A program made the translations under genes and the position numbers. A stretch of DNA of 64,000 nt, from assembly GCF_032484785.1 (NCBI RefSeq), contig NZ_JAUETR010000001.1, forward strand, positions 930,001-994,000, written 5' to 3'. This document shows, one piece after another, positions 62,400-64,000 of the stretch; position 1 is the first letter of the stretch, and each line of letters opens with the position of its first letter. The notes beneath the pieces were generated by a model, which was not told the DNA's origin, did not search any database, and was given only the letters and a program-made list of their open reading frames with translations. The stretch comes from Bradyrhizobium sp. SZCCHNS1050 (lineage in GTDB: Bacteria; Pseudomonadota; Alphaproteobacteria; Rhizobiales; Xanthobacteraceae).

Positions 62400-63221
62400 T
62401 CAGCCGAACCGGCCGGTGATATAATCCTGGGTCCGCCGATCGCTCGGCGAGGTGAAGATCTTGCTGGTGTCGTCGAACTCGATCAGCTCCCCGAGATACA
62501 TGAAGGCGGTCTTGTCGGAGACGCGCGCCGCCTGCTGCATGTTATGCGTCACGATGGCGATCGTATAGTTTTCGGCGAGTTCCTGGATCAGCTCCTCGAC
62601 CTTGGCGGTCGAGATCGGATCGAGCGCCGAGCACGGCTCGTCGAACAGGATCACCTCCGGCCGGACCGCCACGGTACGCGCGATGCACAGCCGCTGCTGC
62701 TGGCCGCCGGACAGCGACAGGCCCGAGGCGTTGAGCTTGTCCTTGACCTCGTTCCACAGCGCGCCGCCGCGCAGCGCCTTCTCGACCCGGTCGTCCATCT
62801 CCGACTTGGAGATCTTCTCATAGAGGCGGATGCCGAAGGCGATGTTCTCGTAGATCGTCATCGGGAACGGCGTCGGCTTCTGGAATACCATGCCGACCCG
62901 GGCACGCAGCAGGTTCAGATCGAGCTTGGGATCGAGGATGTTGGTGTTGTCGAGCATCAGCTGCCCGGTCGCCCGCTGCCCCGGATAGAGATCGTACATC
63001 CGGTTGAAGATGCGCAGCAGCGTGGACTTGCCGCAGCCGGACGGGCCGATGAACGCGGTGACGCGGTTGGTGCCCAGCGACAGGTTGATGTTCTTCAGCG
63101 CGTGATGGTCGCCGTAGTAGAAGTTGAGGTTGCGCGCGGTCACCTTGGCCGGCGCATCCGGAAGCGCCTTGCCGTGAAGAGCGTGATTGGGCTGACTGAC
63201 GGAGACGGACAGTTCGGTCAT
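62400..63221 (-). CDS. pstB: Phosphate ABC transporter ATP-binding protein PstB
   Basis: A 273-residue ABC ATPase for phosphate import. Motifs: Walker [20 protein letters not shown], signature [18 protein letters not shown], Walker [15 protein letters not shown] and H-loop [14 protein letters not shown]. The PstB-specific stretch [20 protein letters not shown] and the C-terminal YITGRFG are present. It overlaps pstA by 4 bp. Confidence 0.97.
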   Translation of the reverse strand: MTELSVSVSQPNHALHGKALPDAPAKVTARNLNFYYGDHHALKNINLSLGTNRVTAFIGPSGCGKSTLLRIFNRMYDLYPGQRATGQLMLDNTNILDPKLDLNLLRARVGMVFQKPTPFPMTIYENIAFGIRLYEKISKSEMDDRVEKALRGGALWNEVKDKLNASGLSLSGGQQQRLCIARTVAVRPEVILFDEPCSALDPISTAKVEELIQELAENYTIAIVTHNMQQAARVSDKTAFMYLGELIEFDDTSKIFTSPSDRRTQDYITGRFG

Positions 63222-64000
63222 TTGGTGTTCCTCTCGGCGCCGAGAATGCGTGCACCGATGTTCAGGGCGAGCACGGCCAGAGTGATGAGAAGGGCTCCGC
63301 TCCAGGCCAGTTGTTTCCAGTAGGCATAAGGGCTCTGGACGAAATTGTTGATGGTGACGGGCAGGTTCGCCATCGTCTTGGAAAGGTTGAGGCTCCAGAA
63401 CTGGTTCGACAGCGCGGTGAACAGCAGAGGCGCGGTCTCGCCGGCGACGCGGGCGGTCGCCAGCAGCACGCCGGTGATGAGGCCCGAGCGCGCCGCCCGA
63501 TAGGCGATGCGGCGGATCACCAGCGAGCGCGGCAGGCCGAGCGCAGACGCCGCCTCGCGCAGCGGGTTGGGCACGAGCAGCAGCATGTCCTCGGTGGTGC
63601 GCAGCACCACCGGGATCACGATGACCGCCAATGCAAGGGAACCCGCGAGTGCCGAGAAGCCGCCCATCGGCACCACGACCGCACCATAGATGAACAGGCC
63701 GATGATGATCGAGGGCGCCGACAGCAGGATGTCGTTGATGAAGCGGATCACCGAGGTCAGGCGGTCGTTGCGGCCGTATTCGGCGAGATAGGTGCCGGCA
63801 AACAGGCCGAGCGGCGCGCCGATGCCGACGCCGATGATCGTCATGATCAAGGAGCCGACGATGGCGTTGCGCAGGCCGCCTTCGCTGGAGCCGGGCGGTG
63901 GCGTGTCGGCGGCAAAAACCTGCAGGCTGAGGCCGGCGAGTCCGTTATAGAACAGCGTGAACAGGATCAGCGCCAGCCAGGTGACGCCGAACATCGCGGC
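63218..64000 (-). CDS. pstA: Phosphate ABC transporter permease PstA, 5' end beyond window
   Basis: The C-terminal 260 residues of an inner-membrane permease; the N-terminus continues past the window edge. Visible helices include [20 protein letters not shown] and [20 protein letters not shown]. The transporter coupling segment [20 protein letters not shown] is the EAA-type loop that contacts PstB, and [18 protein letters not shown] is a PstA hallmark. It overlaps pstB by 4 bp. Confidence 0.95.
   Translation of the reverse strand, partial: AAMFGVTWLALILFTLFYNGLAGLSLQVFAADTPPPGSSEGGLRNAIVGSLIMTIIGVGIGAPLGLFAGTYLAEYGRNDRLTSVIRFINDILLSAPSIIIGLFIYGAVVVPMGGFSALAGSLALAVIVIPVVLRTTEDMLLLVPNPLREAASALGLPRSLVIRRIAYRAARSGLITGVLLATARVAGETAPLLFTALSNQFWSLNLSKTMANLPVTINNFVQSPYAYWKQLAWSGALLITLAVLALNIGARILGAERNTK

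Overview
The window is high-GC DNA that reads as a Bradyrhizobium-type alphaproteobacterium. Evidence: a complete hup/hyp uptake-hydrogenase locus in rhizobial order (hupNUV, hupSLCDFGHIJK, hypABFCDE, hoxA, hupT), a RegS/RegR pair beside a cyo quinol oxidase, a pst-pho block, and several families of short interspersed palindromic repeats that I associate with Bradyrhizobium genomes. The genus is inferred from gene order and repeats, not from a marker gene.

Layout. 1-1827: an HlyD/EmrA-like efflux adaptor (cut by the window edge) divergent from its likely TetR repressor, with two palindromic operators between them. 1828-6320: an accessory patch with interspersed repeats, a damaged Imm11-like gene, a complete IS1182-type element (terminal inverted repeats and a GGAC target duplication are visible) and an SMI1/KNR4-like gene. 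6322-9353: nikR and a TonB-dependent receptor sharing a textbook NikR box. 9354-13427: methyltransferase, repeats, small proteins, an extensin-like lipoprotein and a DUF2147 protein. 13445-20566: a two-component pair divergent from a NodT-MacA-MacB efflux system. 20613-27559: regR, regS, SURF1-like, cyoD, cyoC, cyoB, cyoA. 27714-38643: an MFS transporter, then a seven-gene minus-strand run (PCuAC-like protein, PQQ alcohol dehydrogenase, cytochrome c, periplasmic protein, acyl-CoA ligase, AEC permease, ThDP enzyme) divergent from two tandem paralogous GntR regulators. 38765-59288: hydrogenase locus. 59465-64000: a Sel1-repeat/trypsin-like protease, then phoB, phoU, pstB and partial pstA.

How the genes work together. 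HupSL is the membrane-bound H2-oxidising NiFe enzyme, with HupC linking it to the quinone pool. HupD and HupF-K plus HypA-F mature it. HupUV is the H2-sensing hydrogenase that signals through the kinase HupT to the sigma54 activator HoxA. HupN imports nickel, and the NikR/TonB receptor pair about 45 kb away looks like an outer-membrane nickel route for the same demand. Cyo is a quinol-oxidising terminal oxidase beside the RegSR redox sensor. The PQQ dehydrogenase run looks like an alcohol-oxidation module; the dehydrogenase carries the D-x-D signature of lanthanide-dependent enzymes.

The main non-routine signals are a sigma54 promoter with an IHF-like site and an upstream palindrome splitting the hup operon before hupG, the lanthanide-type PQQ dehydrogenase operon, the NikR box in front of a TonB receptor, an unassigned 19-bp palindrome upstream of cyoA, and the repeat-flanked immunity-like genes around the insertion sequence. 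I found no CRISPR array, rRNA or confident tRNA gene.
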